A DNA stretch of 64,000 bases from Pedobacter sp. MC2016-15. GTDB lineage: Bacteria > Bacteroidota > Bacteroidia > Sphingobacteriales > Sphingobacteriaceae. The DNA is taken from assembly GCF_026239695.1 (NCBI RefSeq), contig NZ_JAPIVS010000001.1, positions 620,001 through 684,000 on the forward strand, in the 5' to 3' direction. The notes below the pieces were generated by a model. The model worked only from the letters and a program-made list of their open reading frames with translations, had not been told where the DNA came from and did no database searches. Of the stretch, positions 27,155-36,352 are shown piece after piece. Each line of letters begins with the position of its first letter. The stretch's first letter is position 1. Both the position numbers and the translations under genes were made by a program.

Positions 27155-28345
27155 ATGAACAAATCCGGAAAGAAAGACCTTTACGAGGCACCTGATTATT
27201 ACCTCATCGATGATTTACTATCTGAAGAACATAAACTGATCAGATCTTCGGCACGCGACTGGGTGAAACGTGAGCTGAGTCCTGTAATTGAGGACTATGC
27301 GCAGAAAGCGGAATTTCCACAACATCTGATCAAAGGACTGGGAGAAATTGGTGCCTTTGGCCCTACTATCCCTGTTGAATACGGAGGCGCCGGACTGGAC
27401 TATATCTCCTATGGTATCCTGATGCAGGAACTGGAGCGCGGCGACTCAGGGATCCGTTCCACCGCCTCTGTACAGGGTTCACTGGTGATGTACCCGATCT
27501 ACACGTATGGTTCTGAGGAGCAGCGCCGTAAATACCTGCCCAAACTGGCCGCTGGTGAGCTGATGGGCTGCTTCGGACTGACGGAGCCGGATCATGGTTC
27601 TAACCCAGGCGGGATGCTGACCAATATCAAAGACAATGGCGATCATTACCTGCTCAACGGGGCAAAGATGTGGATCTCGAATGCACCTTTTGCAGATATC
27701 GCAGTAGTGTGGGCGAAAGATGAATCCGGGAAGATCAGAGGTCTGATTGTAGAGCGTGGCATGGAAGGGTTTACGACGCCCGAAACGCACAACAAATGGA
27801 GCCTGCGGGCTTCGGCCACAGGTGAGCTGGTTTTTGATAACGTAAAAATTCCAAAAGAGAATATCTTCCCTGAGGTTTCAGGACTGAAGGGGCCGCTGGG
27901 CTGCCTGAACCAGGCACGATATGGCATTGCCTGGGGTGCCCTGGGCGCGGCAATGGACTGCTATGATACGGCCTTGCGCTATGCAAAGGAACGTGTCCAG
28001 TTTGGCAAACCTATCGGTGGCTTCCAGCTGCAGCAGAAGAAGCTCGCAGAGATGATCACTGAAATTACCAAAGGACAGCTGCTCGTTTGGCGCCTCGGTG
28101 TACTGAAATCTGAAAACAGGGCCAGTGCAGAACATATCTCCATGGCAAAAAGAAACAGTGTTGAAGTAGCGCTGGATGTGGCACGTAACGCAAGGCAGAT
28201 GCTCGGCGGCATGGGTATCACGGGTGAGTACTCAGTGATGCGCCATATGATGAACCTGGAATCTGTAGTTACCTATGAAGGAACACATGACATCCACCTC
28301 CTGATCACAGGAATGGATATTACAGGTATCAATGCTTTCAAATAA
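27155..28345 (+). CDS. Acyl-CoA dehydrogenase, glutaryl-CoA dehydrogenase-like
   Basis: A 396-residue FAD enzyme. The N-terminal helical domain, the FGLTEPDHGSNPGGM FAD-binding block near residue 148, the ARYGIAWGALGAAMDCY segment near 257 and the C-terminal VVTYEGTHDIHLLITG, with the catalytic Glu of the glutaryl-CoA-type position, are all in place. Glutaryl-CoA dehydrogenases oxidatively decarboxylate glutaryl-CoA to crotonyl-CoA in Lys/Trp breakdown. Other acyl-CoA substrates are possible. The next gene (SRPBCC) follows by 27 bp. Confidence 0.92.
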   Translation: MNKSGKKDLYEAPDYYLIDDLLSEEHKLIRSSARDWVKRELSPVIEDYAQKAEFPQHLIKGLGEIGAFGPTIPVEYGGAGLDYISYGILMQELERGDSGIRSTASVQGSLVMYPIYTYGSEEQRRKYLPKLAAGELMGCFGLTEPDHGSNPGGMLTNIKDNGDHYLLNGAKMWISNAPFADIAVVWAKDESGKIRGLIVERGMEGFTTPETHNKWSLRASATGELVFDNVKIPKENIFPEVSGLKGPLGCLNQARYGIAWGALGAAMDCYDTALRYAKERVQFGKPIGGFQLQQKKLAEMITEITKGQLLVWRLGVLKSENRASAEHISMAKRNSVEVALDVARNARQMLGGMGITGEYSVMRHMMNLESVVTYEGTHDIHLLITGMDITGINAFK

Positions 28346-28372
28346 ACGTGTACCTTTACAAAAAACACAGCA

Positions 28373-28756
28373 ATGAAGACCTTTAAAAAATACTACCCCC
28401 TACCTGTTACGCCCGAAGAAGTTTATCTGGCCCTGACCAAAGCGCAAAGTATTCAGCTCTGGACCGGCGCTGAGGTAGAATTTACTGAAGAGCCCGGCAC
28501 AGAGTTCTCCTTCTGGGACGGGGATATCGTAGGGAAAAATATTGAATTTGATTTTGGCAAAAGAATTGTACAACAATGGTACTTTGGAGAAGAGAACGAA
28601 CCATCTATTGTAACGATCAAACTGCACCCCGATAAAAAAGGAACTTCACTGGAATTTGTTCAGACCAACATACCGGACGAAGACTATGATGATTTTACGG
28701 CAGGCATAACAGAACATTACCTTGGTGGCTTAGGCGATTTCTTCGAAGAAGAATAA
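28373..28756 (+). CDS. SRPBCC/AHSA1-like START-domain protein
   Basis: A 127-residue protein with the hydrophobic-ligand-binding helix-grip fold. KYYPLPVTPEEVYLALTKAQSIQLWTGAEVEF is the usual N-terminal helix and strand, followed by FSFWDGDIVGKNIEFD and QQWYFGEENEPSIVTIKLH, the AHSA1-type core. Such proteins bind Hsp90 (Aha1) or small ligands; the bacterial versions are mostly unstudied. It is 27 bp after the acyl-CoA dehydrogenase and 11 bp before the tiny membrane gene, so a three-gene unit is likely. Confidence 0.8.
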   Translation: MKTFKKYYPLPVTPEEVYLALTKAQSIQLWTGAEVEFTEEPGTEFSFWDGDIVGKNIEFDFGKRIVQQWYFGEENEPSIVTIKLHPDKKGTSLEFVQTNIPDEDYDDFTAGITEHYLGGLGDFFEEE

Positions 28757-28767
28757 ACCAAAACACT

Positions 28768-28980
28768 ATGAACAAGAGCATTGGATTAGTTTTAATCGTA
28801 CTGGGTGCCATCCTGCTGATATGGACAGGCTTTACCTACACCAAAAAAGAAAAGATTATCGACGCTGGTCCTATCCAGGTTTCTGCCGATAAAGAAAAAT
28901 CTGTAAACTGGCCACCCTATGCCGGCGGAATTGTACTGCTGGCCGGAGTAGTGATCTTCGTGACCGGTAAAAAGAGTTAA
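28768..28980 (+). CDS. Small two-helix membrane protein
   Basis: Seventy residues with hydrophobic helices at about 5-22 (IGLVLIVLGAILLIWTGF) and 50-66 (GGIVLLAGVVIFVTG), joined by a polar loop. It resembles short DUF3185-like proteins, a tentative match by pattern. The C-terminal KKS suggests the ends face the cytoplasm. It is cotranscribed with the SRPBCC gene. Function unknown. Confidence 0.7.
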   Translation: MNKSIGLVLIVLGAILLIWTGFTYTKKEKIIDAGPIQVSADKEKSVNWPPYAGGIVLLAGVVIFVTGKKS

Positions 28981-29011
28981 AAAACGAGAGGCTTTAACAG
29001 CCTCTCGTTTT
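28981..29011. terminator. Bidirectional intrinsic terminator
   Basis: AAAACGAGAGGCT (28981-28993) and its exact complement (28999-29011) around the loop TTAAC, with T-runs on both sides, between the small membrane gene and convergent lysA. Confidence 0.92.
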
Positions 29012-29012
29012 T

Positions 29013-30164
29013 TTATTCTCCAAATGAAACTCTCACCTTCTCGCGAAGGTTGTAATGTGAGCTCATGACCTCTCCATAAGCACCAGTGCTCCTGATCGCA
29101 ATCAGGTCGCCACGCTGTGTCTCCTGTAAAGCCACTTCCTTTCCAAAGCAGTCTGTACTCTCACAGATTGGCCCTACCACATCATATTTCACTGCTGTTG
29201 CGGCATCTTGTTTGGAGATGTTCTCAATCTGGTGATAAGCCTGATACAAAGCCGGGCGCATCAGCTCGGTCATACCTGCATCAAGGACGATAAAATTCTT
29301 TTTCTTCCCATTTTTCACATACAAAACTTTGCTGATCAGCGACGAACACTGTCCAACCAAAGCCCTTCCGAGTTCAAAATGCACTTCCTGATTGCCTCTT
29401 CTCTCCAGGAAATCACCAAAGATCTTGAAATAGGCATCAAAATCAGGGATCTGTTGCTCCGGGTTATGGTAATCGATACCCAGGCCACCACCTACATTGA
29501 GGATGCGCACCAGGAAACCACGGTCTTCAAACCAGGTAGCGAACTCATTTACGCGCACACAAAGGTTTTTGTATACATCCAGGTTGGTGATCTGCGATCC
29601 GATATGGAAGTGAATACCCACAAACTCCAGATGAGCAGATTTCTTCAACTCTTCTGCACATGCCGGAAGGTCCCATGCATTTACGCCAAATTTATTCTCA
29701 TCCAGACCGGTAGTAATATTATGGTGTGTATGCGCATCCACATTGGGATTGATACGGATGGCTACTTTAGCGACCTTATTTTTCTTTGCCGCCAGTTCAT
29801 TGATCACTTCGAGCTCCTGAACGGACTCTACATTGAAGCAGAAAATATCTGCGTCGAGGGCTTCGTTGATCTCCCTGTCCGACTTCCCTACACCTGCAAA
29901 AACAATCTGGTTACGGTCGAACCCACGTTCAATAGCTTTCTTAACTTCGTTACCGCTTACACAGTCGGCCCCAAAGCCTACAGCCTTGATCCTGTCCAGC
30001 AGGGTATCGTTAAAATTTGCTTTCATCGCATAATGTACATGAAAGCCATGAGTTTTTGCAGCAGCAGCACATGAATCAAGCGTTTGCTGTAACAATGCCA
30101 GATCATAATAGTAGAAAGGTGTTTCTAATTCTGCAAATTGCGTTATATCTTTGTTAGAAAACAT
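29013..30164 (-). CDS. lysA: Diaminopimelate decarboxylase
   Basis: A 383-residue PLP fold-III enzyme that converts meso-DAP to lysine. Residues seen: YAMKANFN with the PLP Lys (about 46), HFHIGSQ near 191, NVGGGLGIDYH near 220, FELGRALVGQCSSL near 267, and the catalytic Cys region GPICESTDCFGKE near 335. Its start codon (30164) is one base from the start of the divergent small gene at 30166, so each gene's promoter must lie in the other's coding sequence. Aspartate kinase lies beyond that small gene. Confidence 0.93.
   Translation of the reverse strand: MFSNKDITQFAELETPFYYYDLALLQQTLDSCAAAAKTHGFHVHYAMKANFNDTLLDRIKAVGFGADCVSGNEVKKAIERGFDRNQIVFAGVGKSDREINEALDADIFCFNVESVQELEVINELAAKKNKVAKVAIRINPNVDAHTHHNITTGLDENKFGVNAWDLPACAEELKKSAHLEFVGIHFHIGSQITNLDVYKNLCVRVNEFATWFEDRGFLVRILNVGGGLGIDYHNPEQQIPDFDAYFKIFGDFLERRGNQEVHFELGRALVGQCSSLISKVLYVKNGKKKNFIVLDAGMTELMRPALYQAYHQIENISKQDAATAVKYDVVGPICESTDCFGKEVALQETQRGDLIAIRSTGAYGEVMSSHYNLREKVRVSFGE
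30146..30153 (+). promoter_or_regulatory. -7 promoter element inside lysA, driving the small membrane gene
   Basis: TATCTTTG, an exact consensus, lies within the antisense of lysA codons 4-7 and 12 bp before the ATG at 30166. Confidence 0.6.
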
Positions 30165-30165
30165 A

Positions 30166-30342
30166 ATGTTTAAATATCTTATAGTATTTTGTCTTGTTGG
30201 AATGGTATTAATTTACATGGGTAACTATTTCGACTTACAGCGTCAGAAGATCAGCCGTAAAGAGTACGACAGAAGGGTAAGACTCTCTGTCGCACTAATG
30301 TTCATCGTTATCGCTATCCTTGTTTACCTCAAAAAGAGATAA
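30166..30342 (+). CDS. Tiny two-helix membrane protein
   Basis: Fifty-eight residues: a hydrophobic helix (about 3-19, KYLIVFCLVGMVLIYMG), a basic loop (DLQRQKISRKEYDRRVR) and a second helix (about 38-54, SVALMFIVIAILVYL) ending KKR. The layout predicts a hairpin in the inner membrane. The ATG is one base from the divergent lysA start, and a perfect -7 box (TATCTTTG, 30146-30153) lies inside lysA just upstream, which supports expression. Its stop touches the lysC stop (convergent). Unknown function. Confidence 0.72.
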   Translation: MFKYLIVFCLVGMVLIYMGNYFDLQRQKISRKEYDRRVRLSVALMFIVIAILVYLKKR

Positions 30343-31656
30343 TTATTCAAAAATACGGTTATGCAAACTTCTTAACGCTTCGGTTTTATCATTGGTATTT
30401 ACCAGCAGCGAAATGTTGTAGCTACTACCTCCGTAAGAGATCATTCGTACAGGAAGGTGTTTGATCGAGTCCAGCACCCTTGAAGCAAAACCATGCTTTT
30501 CGGAACCAAAGTCGCCCACCACACAAACGATCGTCTGATCACGGTCGACCTCCACAGAACCAAAATCACGCAGCTCTTCCATAATCTGATCCAGGTTATC
30601 TGTAAAATCTATCGTCAGTGATACAGCCACCTCCGAAGTGGTGATCATATCAATTGGCGTCTTATAGCGTTCAAAGATCTCAAAAATCCTTCTGAGGAAA
30701 CCATAAGCCAGCAACATGCGGCTCGACTGGATCTTAATGGCAATAATGCCATCTTTGGCAGCGATAGATTTGATCTTTCCTTTTTCACTTTCCGACGAGA
30801 TCAGCGTTCCTGCTGCCGATGGCTCCATCGTATTCAGGAGACGTACCGGTATTTTATATTTTGCTGCCGGGAAAACCGACTGCGGGTGAAGGATCTTTGC
30901 TCCAAAATAAGCGAGCTCCGCCGCCTCATCAAATGATAAATGAGAGATCGGTCTGGTGCCTTTCACAATCCTTGGATCGTTGTTGTGCATACCATCGATA
31001 TCTGTCCAGATCTGCACTTCTTCAGCTAAAATAGCCGCCCCAATCAGGGATGCGGTATAATCGCTTCCGCCACGGCGAAGGTTATCCACCTCCCCAAAGC
31101 TGTTGCGGCAGATAAAACCCTGAGTAATAAAGAGCTTGTTTCCTGCATGTTTCTCAAGCAGAGGCTTCAGATTTGCCGTTGCAAAAGCAATATCAGGCTC
31201 ATTGTCTTCGTCGATCTTCATGAAATCCAGTGCCGGCAGTAATACTGATGGCACACCGATGGATTTCAGGTAAATGTGATATAAAGTAGTAGAGAGCAGT
31301 TCTCCCTGCGCCAGTACAACCTTCTCCTCCACAGGAGTAAACAAATCGTTTGCCAATGAAGCCAGGAACTGAAAATGATAATCTACAACCTCTTGTCCCT
31401 GCTCGCGATACTCTTCCGCAGGAAGGAGCTCAGCAACAAAGTCATTGTATTTTTCTCTCAATGCGTTAATCAAAGTTAACGCCTCCTGTTTATCTTCCTT
31501 TAAAAGTTTGCCTGAAATTTCCACTAAACTATTCGTTGTACCAGACACTGCTGATAAAACTACAATCTGCTCTTCCGCCGGATTAATGATATCCAGCAAC
31601 TTCGTCATGCGCTCAGGGCTTCCGACAGAAGTTCCGCCAAACTTTAAAATCTTCAT
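30343..31656 (-). CDS. lysC: Aspartate kinase
   Basis: A 437-residue monofunctional aspartokinase, catalysing the first step of the aspartate-family amino acids. The kinase domain starts KFGGTSVGSPERM and includes GGSDYTASLIGAAI (near 216). Two C-terminal ACT domains (about residues 300-437, IKIQSSRMLLAYGF and VCVVGDFGSEKHGFASRVLDSI) are the lysine or threonine feedback site. Lying next to lysA suggests a lysine-branch isoform. The nearest -7-like box is imperfect. Confidence 0.94.
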   Translation of the reverse strand: MKILKFGGTSVGSPERMTKLLDIINPAEEQIVVLSAVSGTTNSLVEISGKLLKEDKQEALTLINALREKYNDFVAELLPAEEYREQGQEVVDYHFQFLASLANDLFTPVEEKVVLAQGELLSTTLYHIYLKSIGVPSVLLPALDFMKIDEDNEPDIAFATANLKPLLEKHAGNKLFITQGFICRNSFGEVDNLRRGGSDYTASLIGAAILAEEVQIWTDIDGMHNNDPRIVKGTRPISHLSFDEAAELAYFGAKILHPQSVFPAAKYKIPVRLLNTMEPSAAGTLISSESEKGKIKSIAAKDGIIAIKIQSSRMLLAYGFLRRIFEIFERYKTPIDMITTSEVAVSLTIDFTDNLDQIMEELRDFGSVEVDRDQTIVCVVGDFGSEKHGFASRVLDSIKHLPVRMISYGGSSYNISLLVNTNDKTEALRSLHNRIFE

Positions 31657-31806
31657 TTTCTTGTTTAAATTAATTTTATAACTGAAAATTACATCCCTGC
31701 ATTATTAAATTTGATGCAAGTATTTTTAATTCAGTTTTTTTGGTATATAATTGTACTGGGGCGTGAAATTAGCAAAAGGCGCCAAATAAACACGACATAA
31801 ACAGAA

Positions 31807-31814
31807 TAAATTTG
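31807..31814 (+). promoter_or_regulatory. -7 promoter element of phosphohexomutase gene
   Basis: TAAATTTG matches TAnnTTTG, 90 bp before the ATG at 31905, so the leader would be about 84 nt. Confidence 0.45.
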
Positions 31815-31904
31815 GATTTATAAAACGAATTTGCAGGACTGTCAAACACATGGCACCTCTTTTTTGTTAAGCAACCAATATATATCTACTAATTAATTGA
31901 AAAC

Positions 31905-33638
31905 ATGCAACTAGAAGCAGCTACACAAAACACCATTAACGAATGGCTTAACGGCAATTATGATCAGGAAACAAAGAATGAAATCCAAAAATTAGTAGAT
32001 ACAGAATCAGCCACTGAGCTGACGGACTCCTTCTATAGAAGTCTTGAATTTGGAACAGGTGGTTTGCGTGGAATTATGGGCCCGGGCTCTAACCGCATCA
32101 ATAAATACACAATCGGTACTGCAACGCAGGGACTGAGCAATTACCTCTTAAAAAAGTACCCTGGTGAGCAGGTGAAAGTAGCTATCGCTCACGATAGCAG
32201 AAATAACTCAGATTATTTTGCCAAAATTACTGCTGATGTGTTTTCTGCAAATGGTATCCATGTTTACTTCTTCTCTGCCCTGCGCCCTACTCCGGAACTG
32301 TCCTTTGCGATCAGAGAACTGGGATGCCGCAGTGGTGTGATGCTGACTGCCTCACATAACCCAAAAGAATACAACGGCTATAAGGCATATGGTGCCGATG
32401 GCGGACAGTTTACTTCTCCTGACGATGTACTCGTAATGGAAGAAGTAGCAAATATTAAAAGTATTGACGAAGTAAAATTTGACCGCGCAGACAGCAAAGT
32501 GGAACTGATAGGTGAAGAAATCGATCAGCTTTACCTGGATAAGATCACTGAACTTTCAGTATCTCCGGAAGCTATTGCCCGTCAGAAAGATCTTAAAATT
32601 GTGTTCTCTCCAATCCACGGAACGGGTATTACATTGGTACCAAAAGCACTGGAGCAGTTTGGATTTACCAACCTGACGCTGGTAGAAGAGCAAAGTACAC
32701 CTGACGGTAATTTCCCTACAGTAGTCTATCCTAACCCTGAAGAGAAAGAAGCATTGACACTGGCGCTGAAAAAAGCACAGGAAATTGATGCAGACCTGGT
32801 TCTGGCAACTGACCCAGATGCTGACAGGGTGGGTATTGCAGTGAAAAACAATGACGGTGAGTTCGTTCTGTTGAACGGTAACCAAACCGGAAGTTTGCTG
32901 ATCAACTACCTGCTGACAGCCTGGGAAGAGAAAGGCAAACTGGATGGCGATCAGTATATCGTAAAGACAATTGTTACTTCTAACCTGATTGAGCAGATCG
33001 CAAAAGCGAAAAACGTAACTTATTATAATACCTTAACAGGATTTAAATTTATTGGTCAGCTGATCACAAACCTGCAGGGCAAGAAAACATTCATTGGTGG
33101 CGGTGAGGAAAGCTACGGTTACCTGATTGGTGAACTGGTAAGGGACAAAGATGCAATCATCTCCTGCGCTTTCATCGCTGAAATGACGGCTTTCTACAAA
33201 GACAAAGGCAGCAGCCTGTACGATGCACTGCTGGACATGTATGTAGAATATGGCCTGTATAAAGAAGAACTGGTTTCCCTCACTAAAAAAGGAAAAACCG
33301 GTGCTGAAGAAATCAAGGCGATGATGGAGAAATTCAGAAGCAACCCACCTGTAACGCTTGGCGGATCTAAAGTGAGCTTACTGAAAGATTATGAACTGGG
33401 TGTAGAGACTGACCTTGGCACTGGTGAGAAGACAAAACTTGACTTCCCTAAATCTGACGTCCTGCAGTTCATCACTGAAGATGGCAGCATCATCTCTGCT
33501 CGTCCTTCAGGTACAGAGCCGAAAATCAAGTTCTACTGCAGCGTAAACGGTCCTTTGGCTGATAAAGCGCAGTTTAAAGAAGCTGATGCCGCACTCGGAG
33601 CAAAAATCAAAACTTTAATGGAGGATCTGCAGGCTTAG
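31905..33638 (+). CDS. Phospho-sugar mutase (phosphoglucomutase/phosphomannomutase)
   Basis: A 577-residue alpha-D-phosphohexomutase. All four signature loops are present: the catalytic Ser in VMLTASHNPKEYNGYKAYG (near 147), metal-binding DPDADRVG (near 305), sugar-binding GGGEESYGY (near 402) and phosphate-binding RPSGTEPKIKFY (near 531). It interconverts glucose- or mannose-1- and 6-phosphates for glycan and central metabolism. The length matches the PgcA/YhxB-type group. It ends before an intrinsic terminator. Confidence 0.94.
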   Translation: MQLEAATQNTINEWLNGNYDQETKNEIQKLVDTESATELTDSFYRSLEFGTGGLRGIMGPGSNRINKYTIGTATQGLSNYLLKKYPGEQVKVAIAHDSRNNSDYFAKITADVFSANGIHVYFFSALRPTPELSFAIRELGCRSGVMLTASHNPKEYNGYKAYGADGGQFTSPDDVLVMEEVANIKSIDEVKFDRADSKVELIGEEIDQLYLDKITELSVSPEAIARQKDLKIVFSPIHGTGITLVPKALEQFGFTNLTLVEEQSTPDGNFPTVVYPNPEEKEALTLALKKAQEIDADLVLATDPDADRVGIAVKNNDGEFVLLNGNQTGSLLINYLLTAWEEKGKLDGDQYIVKTIVTSNLIEQIAKAKNVTYYNTLTGFKFIGQLITNLQGKKTFIGGGEESYGYLIGELVRDKDAIISCAFIAEMTAFYKDKGSSLYDALLDMYVEYGLYKEELVSLTKKGKTGAEEIKAMMEKFRSNPPVTLGGSKVSLLKDYELGVETDLGTGEKTKLDFPKSDVLQFITEDGSIISARPSGTEPKIKFYCSVNGPLADKAQFKEADAALGAKIKTLMEDLQA

Positions 33639-33659
33639 TCCTCCTCCCCTAAAAAAATC

Positions 33660-33697
33660 GAAGCCCCTTACCCTTTTCAGGATAATGGGGCTTCTTC
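33660..33697 (+). terminator. Intrinsic terminator after the phosphohexomutase gene
   Basis: GAAGCCCC (33660-33667) pairs with GGGGCTTC (33687-33694), with further weak pairing inside the loop. The following TTC is a weak U-tract, but A7 before the stem would give a good U-run for the convergent LacI gene. Confidence 0.65.
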
Positions 33698-33713
33698 AAC
33701 ACTTATTTGGAAT

Positions 33714-34727
33714 TTATCTTTCGATCAGCGTAGAGGAGAGTACAACCTGCTTCAGTTCAGGTTCCTCAAAGGTGTCAACAGTTGACAGACCTTTCAGAAT
33801 CAGCGTGATCACCTGATCTGCAATATCGTCCACAGGCTGGTATACGGCACTGATGGTTGGGGAATGGAGCTTGAAAATATCATGATCATCATAGGCAATC
33901 ACCTTAAAGTCGTCACTAATTTTTTTGTTCATTTGCTTAAAGGCAAACAGGCCTCTAACGGCTAAATAATTGGTTGCAAAAATTGCAGCATCCAGATCCG
34001 GGTTCTCCGTAAAGAAAGTCAGCAGTTCTGCGGTAGTTTCTTCAGCTGTATTGGCGAAAGGGATCAGTTTGCAGATCTTATCATTTACTTTGATCTTGTT
34101 CGCCTTCAGCGCTTTTACATATCCATTGTAGCGGTCCTTGATCTCATCCGCTTCAACATCGACGGTGATGAAGGCGATATTCTTCTTGCCCTGTTTGATG
34201 AGCGACTTGGTAGCCATCAGTGTTCCCTCTTCATTATTGACGAGCACTGTACTCACTTCCAGGCCAGGTAAATGTCTGTCGAATACCACTACCGGGGTGC
34301 GGTCTGAAATCAGGCCCCGGATATCTTCTTCCATGCCCAGCATCGGCGCGATGATGTATCCGTCAACTTGCCTGGCTTTGAACATCTTGATCAGCCCTTT
34401 AGCCTTATCGATATTATTTTCGGTGCTGGAATAGATGATTTTGTATCCGTGTTTGTATGCTTTATCTTCAATCAGACGCGCAATTGAAGCAAAAAATGGA
34501 TTGGAGATATCTTCTACAATTAAACCAAGGGTCTTTGTATTTCCTGTGCGGAGACTCCTGGCTACCTGGTTGGGCCTGAAGCCTAAATCTTTGATAATGG
34601 TTTCCACTTTTGTGATCATATCCTGGCTGATGCGCATTTTTTCTGCCTTGCCATTCAATATGAAGGAAACTGTGGTAATCGATACATTTGCCTTTTTAGC
34701 AATGTCCTTTATAGAAAGGGGTTTCAT
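33714..34727 (-). CDS. LacI-family transcriptional regulator
   Basis: A 337-residue regulator with an N-terminal LacI HTH (SIKDIAKKANVSITTVSFILNGKAEKMRIS, residues 4-33, then LGFRPNQVARSLRTG, the hinge helix) and a periplasmic-binding-protein-type sensor from residue 60. Conserved sensor motifs are GLIVEDISNPFFASIARLIED and ADGYIIAPM-like VDGYIIAPML. The ligand is probably a sugar or sugar phosphate. A palindrome (34778-34791) upstream could be its own operator. No catabolic operon lies in this window. Confidence 0.93.
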   Translation of the reverse strand: MKPLSIKDIAKKANVSITTVSFILNGKAEKMRISQDMITKVETIIKDLGFRPNQVARSLRTGNTKTLGLIVEDISNPFFASIARLIEDKAYKHGYKIIYSSTENNIDKAKGLIKMFKARQVDGYIIAPMLGMEEDIRGLISDRTPVVVFDRHLPGLEVSTVLVNNEEGTLMATKSLIKQGKKNIAFITVDVEADEIKDRYNGYVKALKANKIKVNDKICKLIPFANTAEETTAELLTFFTENPDLDAAIFATNYLAVRGLFAFKQMNKKISDDFKVIAYDDHDIFKLHSPTISAVYQPVDDIADQVITLILKGLSTVDTFEEPELKQVVLSSTLIER

Positions 34728-34777
34728 TTGGTTATTGATTAGGTCGCCAAGCTAGAAAAATAAAATTTAATTCAGAA

Positions 34778-34791
34778 ACAGTCTCAACTGT
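34778..34791. promoter_or_regulatory. Candidate LacI-type operator
   Basis: ACAGTCTCAACTGT has 5-bp arms ACAGT/ACTGT around CTCA, 51 bp upstream of the LacI-type start. Autoregulatory operators of this family often sit there; no second copy was found in the window. Confidence 0.3.
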
Positions 34792-35001
34792 CTCATGCAT
34801 TTTATTTTTTAGCAGGACAGTTACAGCTTTACGCCAATAGGGAAAATTTACAGATTTTTACGGAGATGGATCGGGGGTTCGGCTTAAGCTGAGTATTCGT
34901 TTGATTCATAGTAGATATTTGGATTTGGTAATAAACTCTACCAGCAATTTAATAAAAATTAGCTGACAAATACTATGAAGATATTTTTGCAACCATAATA
35001 A

Positions 35002-35009
35002 TACATTTG
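35002..35009 (+). promoter_or_regulatory. Distal -7 promoter element before cbpA
   Basis: TACATTTG, a full TAnnTTTG match, 102 bp before the cbpA ATG; an alternative to the proximal box at 35084. Confidence 0.35.
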
Positions 35010-35083
35010 ACGAAAAATTACATCGTTGACAATCTTGTGGCAAGGGATTGTGTTGCTGTCGTAATTATTAACGTCAGAAAACG

Positions 35084-35091
35084 TAAATTTG
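35084..35091 (+). promoter_or_regulatory. Proximal -7 promoter element of cbpA
   Basis: TAAATTTG, a full match, 19 bp before the ATG at 35111. Confidence 0.5.
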
Positions 35092-35110
35092 TAATACTAT
35101 CTAATACACT

Positions 35111-36022
35111 ATGGCATACATTGATTACTATAAAATCCTGGGCGTTGATAAAAAGGCATCTCAGGACGATATTAAGAAAGCATACAGAAAACTTGCGCGT
35201 AAGTACCATCCCGATTTAAATCCCGACGACAAAGAGGCCAATAAGATGTTTCAGCAGATTAATGAAGCCAATGAGGTTTTAAATGATCCTGAAAAAAGGA
35301 AAAAGTTTGATGACTATGGCGAGAACTGGAAAAATGCCGACCAGTTTAACCAGGGCGGCGGCAATCCATTTGGCGGCGGCGGTCGCGGAGGTTTTGGAGG
35401 AGGCTTTAGTGGCGGCGGTTCAGGCGGAGGATTTGGCGGTGGAGATTTCTCTGATTTCTTCGAATCCATGTTTGGTGGCGGCGGCAGGTCGTCCAGAAAC
35501 AGCGCCAGGTTTAAAGGGCAGGATCTGCAGGCAGAGCTGAGGATTTCTTTCAGAGAAGCGGCAACTACGCACAAGCCTACCATTACGGTAAATGGTAAAA
35601 ACCTGAGAATTACGATTCCTGCAGGTATCGCGAACGGACAGGTGATCAAGCTGGCGGGACAAGGCGGTGCCGGCGCGAACAATGGTCCGGGTGGAGATTT
35701 GTTCCTCACGATCAACATTACTGACGATCCTATATTCAAGAGGCTGAATGATGATCTTTATCTGGATAAGGAAATTGATCTCTATACGGCTGTACTTGGC
35801 GGCGATGTAACGGTGGATACACTGGACGGGAAGGTGAAGCTGAAAGTGGCTCCTGGGACACAGAACGGCACTAAGATCAGGTTGAAAAGCAAGGGCTTCC
35901 CGGTGTACAAAAAAGAGGGACATTCAGGGAATCTTTTCGTAACTTATATTGTTAAAATACCAACAGGCTTAACAGAAAAACAAACAGCGCTTTTCAATGA
36001 GCTGCGCGAACTTTCAAAATAA
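35111..36022 (+). CDS. cbpA: DnaJ-like co-chaperone, CbpA type
   Basis: A 303-residue J-domain protein. The J domain (residues 3-70) carries the HPD tripeptide in [15 protein letters not shown], which stimulates the Hsp70 ATPase. A Gly/Phe-rich linker of about 50 residues follows ([22 protein letters not shown]), then the two beta-barrel client-binding domains ([36 protein letters not shown]...). There is no zinc finger, which separates it from DnaJ proper and puts it in the CbpA class. It is followed after 30 bp by its modulator gene. Confidence 0.92.
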   Translation: MAYIDYYKILGVDKKASQDDIKKAYRKLARKYHPDLNPDDKEANKMFQQINEANEVLNDPEKRKKFDDYGENWKNADQFNQGGGNPFGGGGRGGFGGGFSGGGSGGGFGGGDFSDFFESMFGGGGRSSRNSARFKGQDLQAELRISFREAATTHKPTITVNGKNLRITIPAGIANGQVIKLAGQGGAGANNGPGGDLFLTINITDDPIFKRLNDDLYLDKEIDLYTAVLGGDVTVDTLDGKVKLKVAPGTQNGTKIRLKSKGFPVYKKEGHSGNLFVTYIVKIPTGLTEKQTALFNELRELSK

Positions 36023-36052
36023 GCCAGGTGCATTTTTTTTATTCATATCGCT

Positions 36053-36349
36053 ATGGAAACAGAATTAATCACAATCAACGATTACTGTCTAAAATACGCA
36101 GTTGAACCTTCTTTTATCGGCGCCCTTGAGGACTCGGGCCTGATTGTGCTCACGGTAATTGAAGAGAATAAATACATACACTACAAGCAGCTGGTGGAAA
36201 TGGAACGTTTTATCCATTTCCACTATGAGCTGCAGATCAATATCGAAGGCATCGAGGCCATTATGGGTCTGCTGGAGAAGATCAAACGTCTGCAGCACGA
36301 GATCGAAGATCTGAAAAACCAGGTTCATCTCCGGGAGCCCGGTCATTAG
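36053..36349 (+). CDS. cbpM: CbpM-like chaperone modulator
   Basis: A 98-residue MerR-like fold protein without a DNA-binding role in this family: TINDYCLKYAVEPSFIGALEDSGLI is the winged-helix-like N-terminal part, and residues 45-95 are a long amphipathic coil (EMERFIHFHYELQINIEGIEAIMGLLEKIKRLQHEIEDLKNQVHL). E. coli CbpM binds and inhibits the CbpA J domain. The linked order cbpA-cbpM matches other bacteria. Its stop is three bases from the convergent hydroxyacid dehydrogenase gene. Confidence 0.85.
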   Translation: METELITINDYCLKYAVEPSFIGALEDSGLIVLTVIEENKYIHYKQLVEMERFIHFHYELQINIEGIEAIMGLLEKIKRLQHEIEDLKNQVHLREPGH

Positions 36350-36352
36350 TTT

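Larger units (their letters stand above)
34728..35110. other. 383-bp intergenic region between divergent lacI-type and cbpA genes
   Basis: Contains the LacI-type palindrome near its left end and two plus-strand -7 elements toward the right (35002-35009 and 35084-35091). I see no gene, RNA or terminator between; the only open stretches are under 10 codons. Confidence 0.6.

Noticed and set aside
29208..30074. Long plus-strand frame antisense to lysA
   Set aside because: Entirely within a confidently assigned enzyme; no motif or promoter of its own.
35341..35490. Tandem DNA repeat
   Set aside because: The GGC/GGA-rich stretch is the Gly/Phe-rich linker of the CbpA-type co-chaperone, a normal coding low-complexity region.
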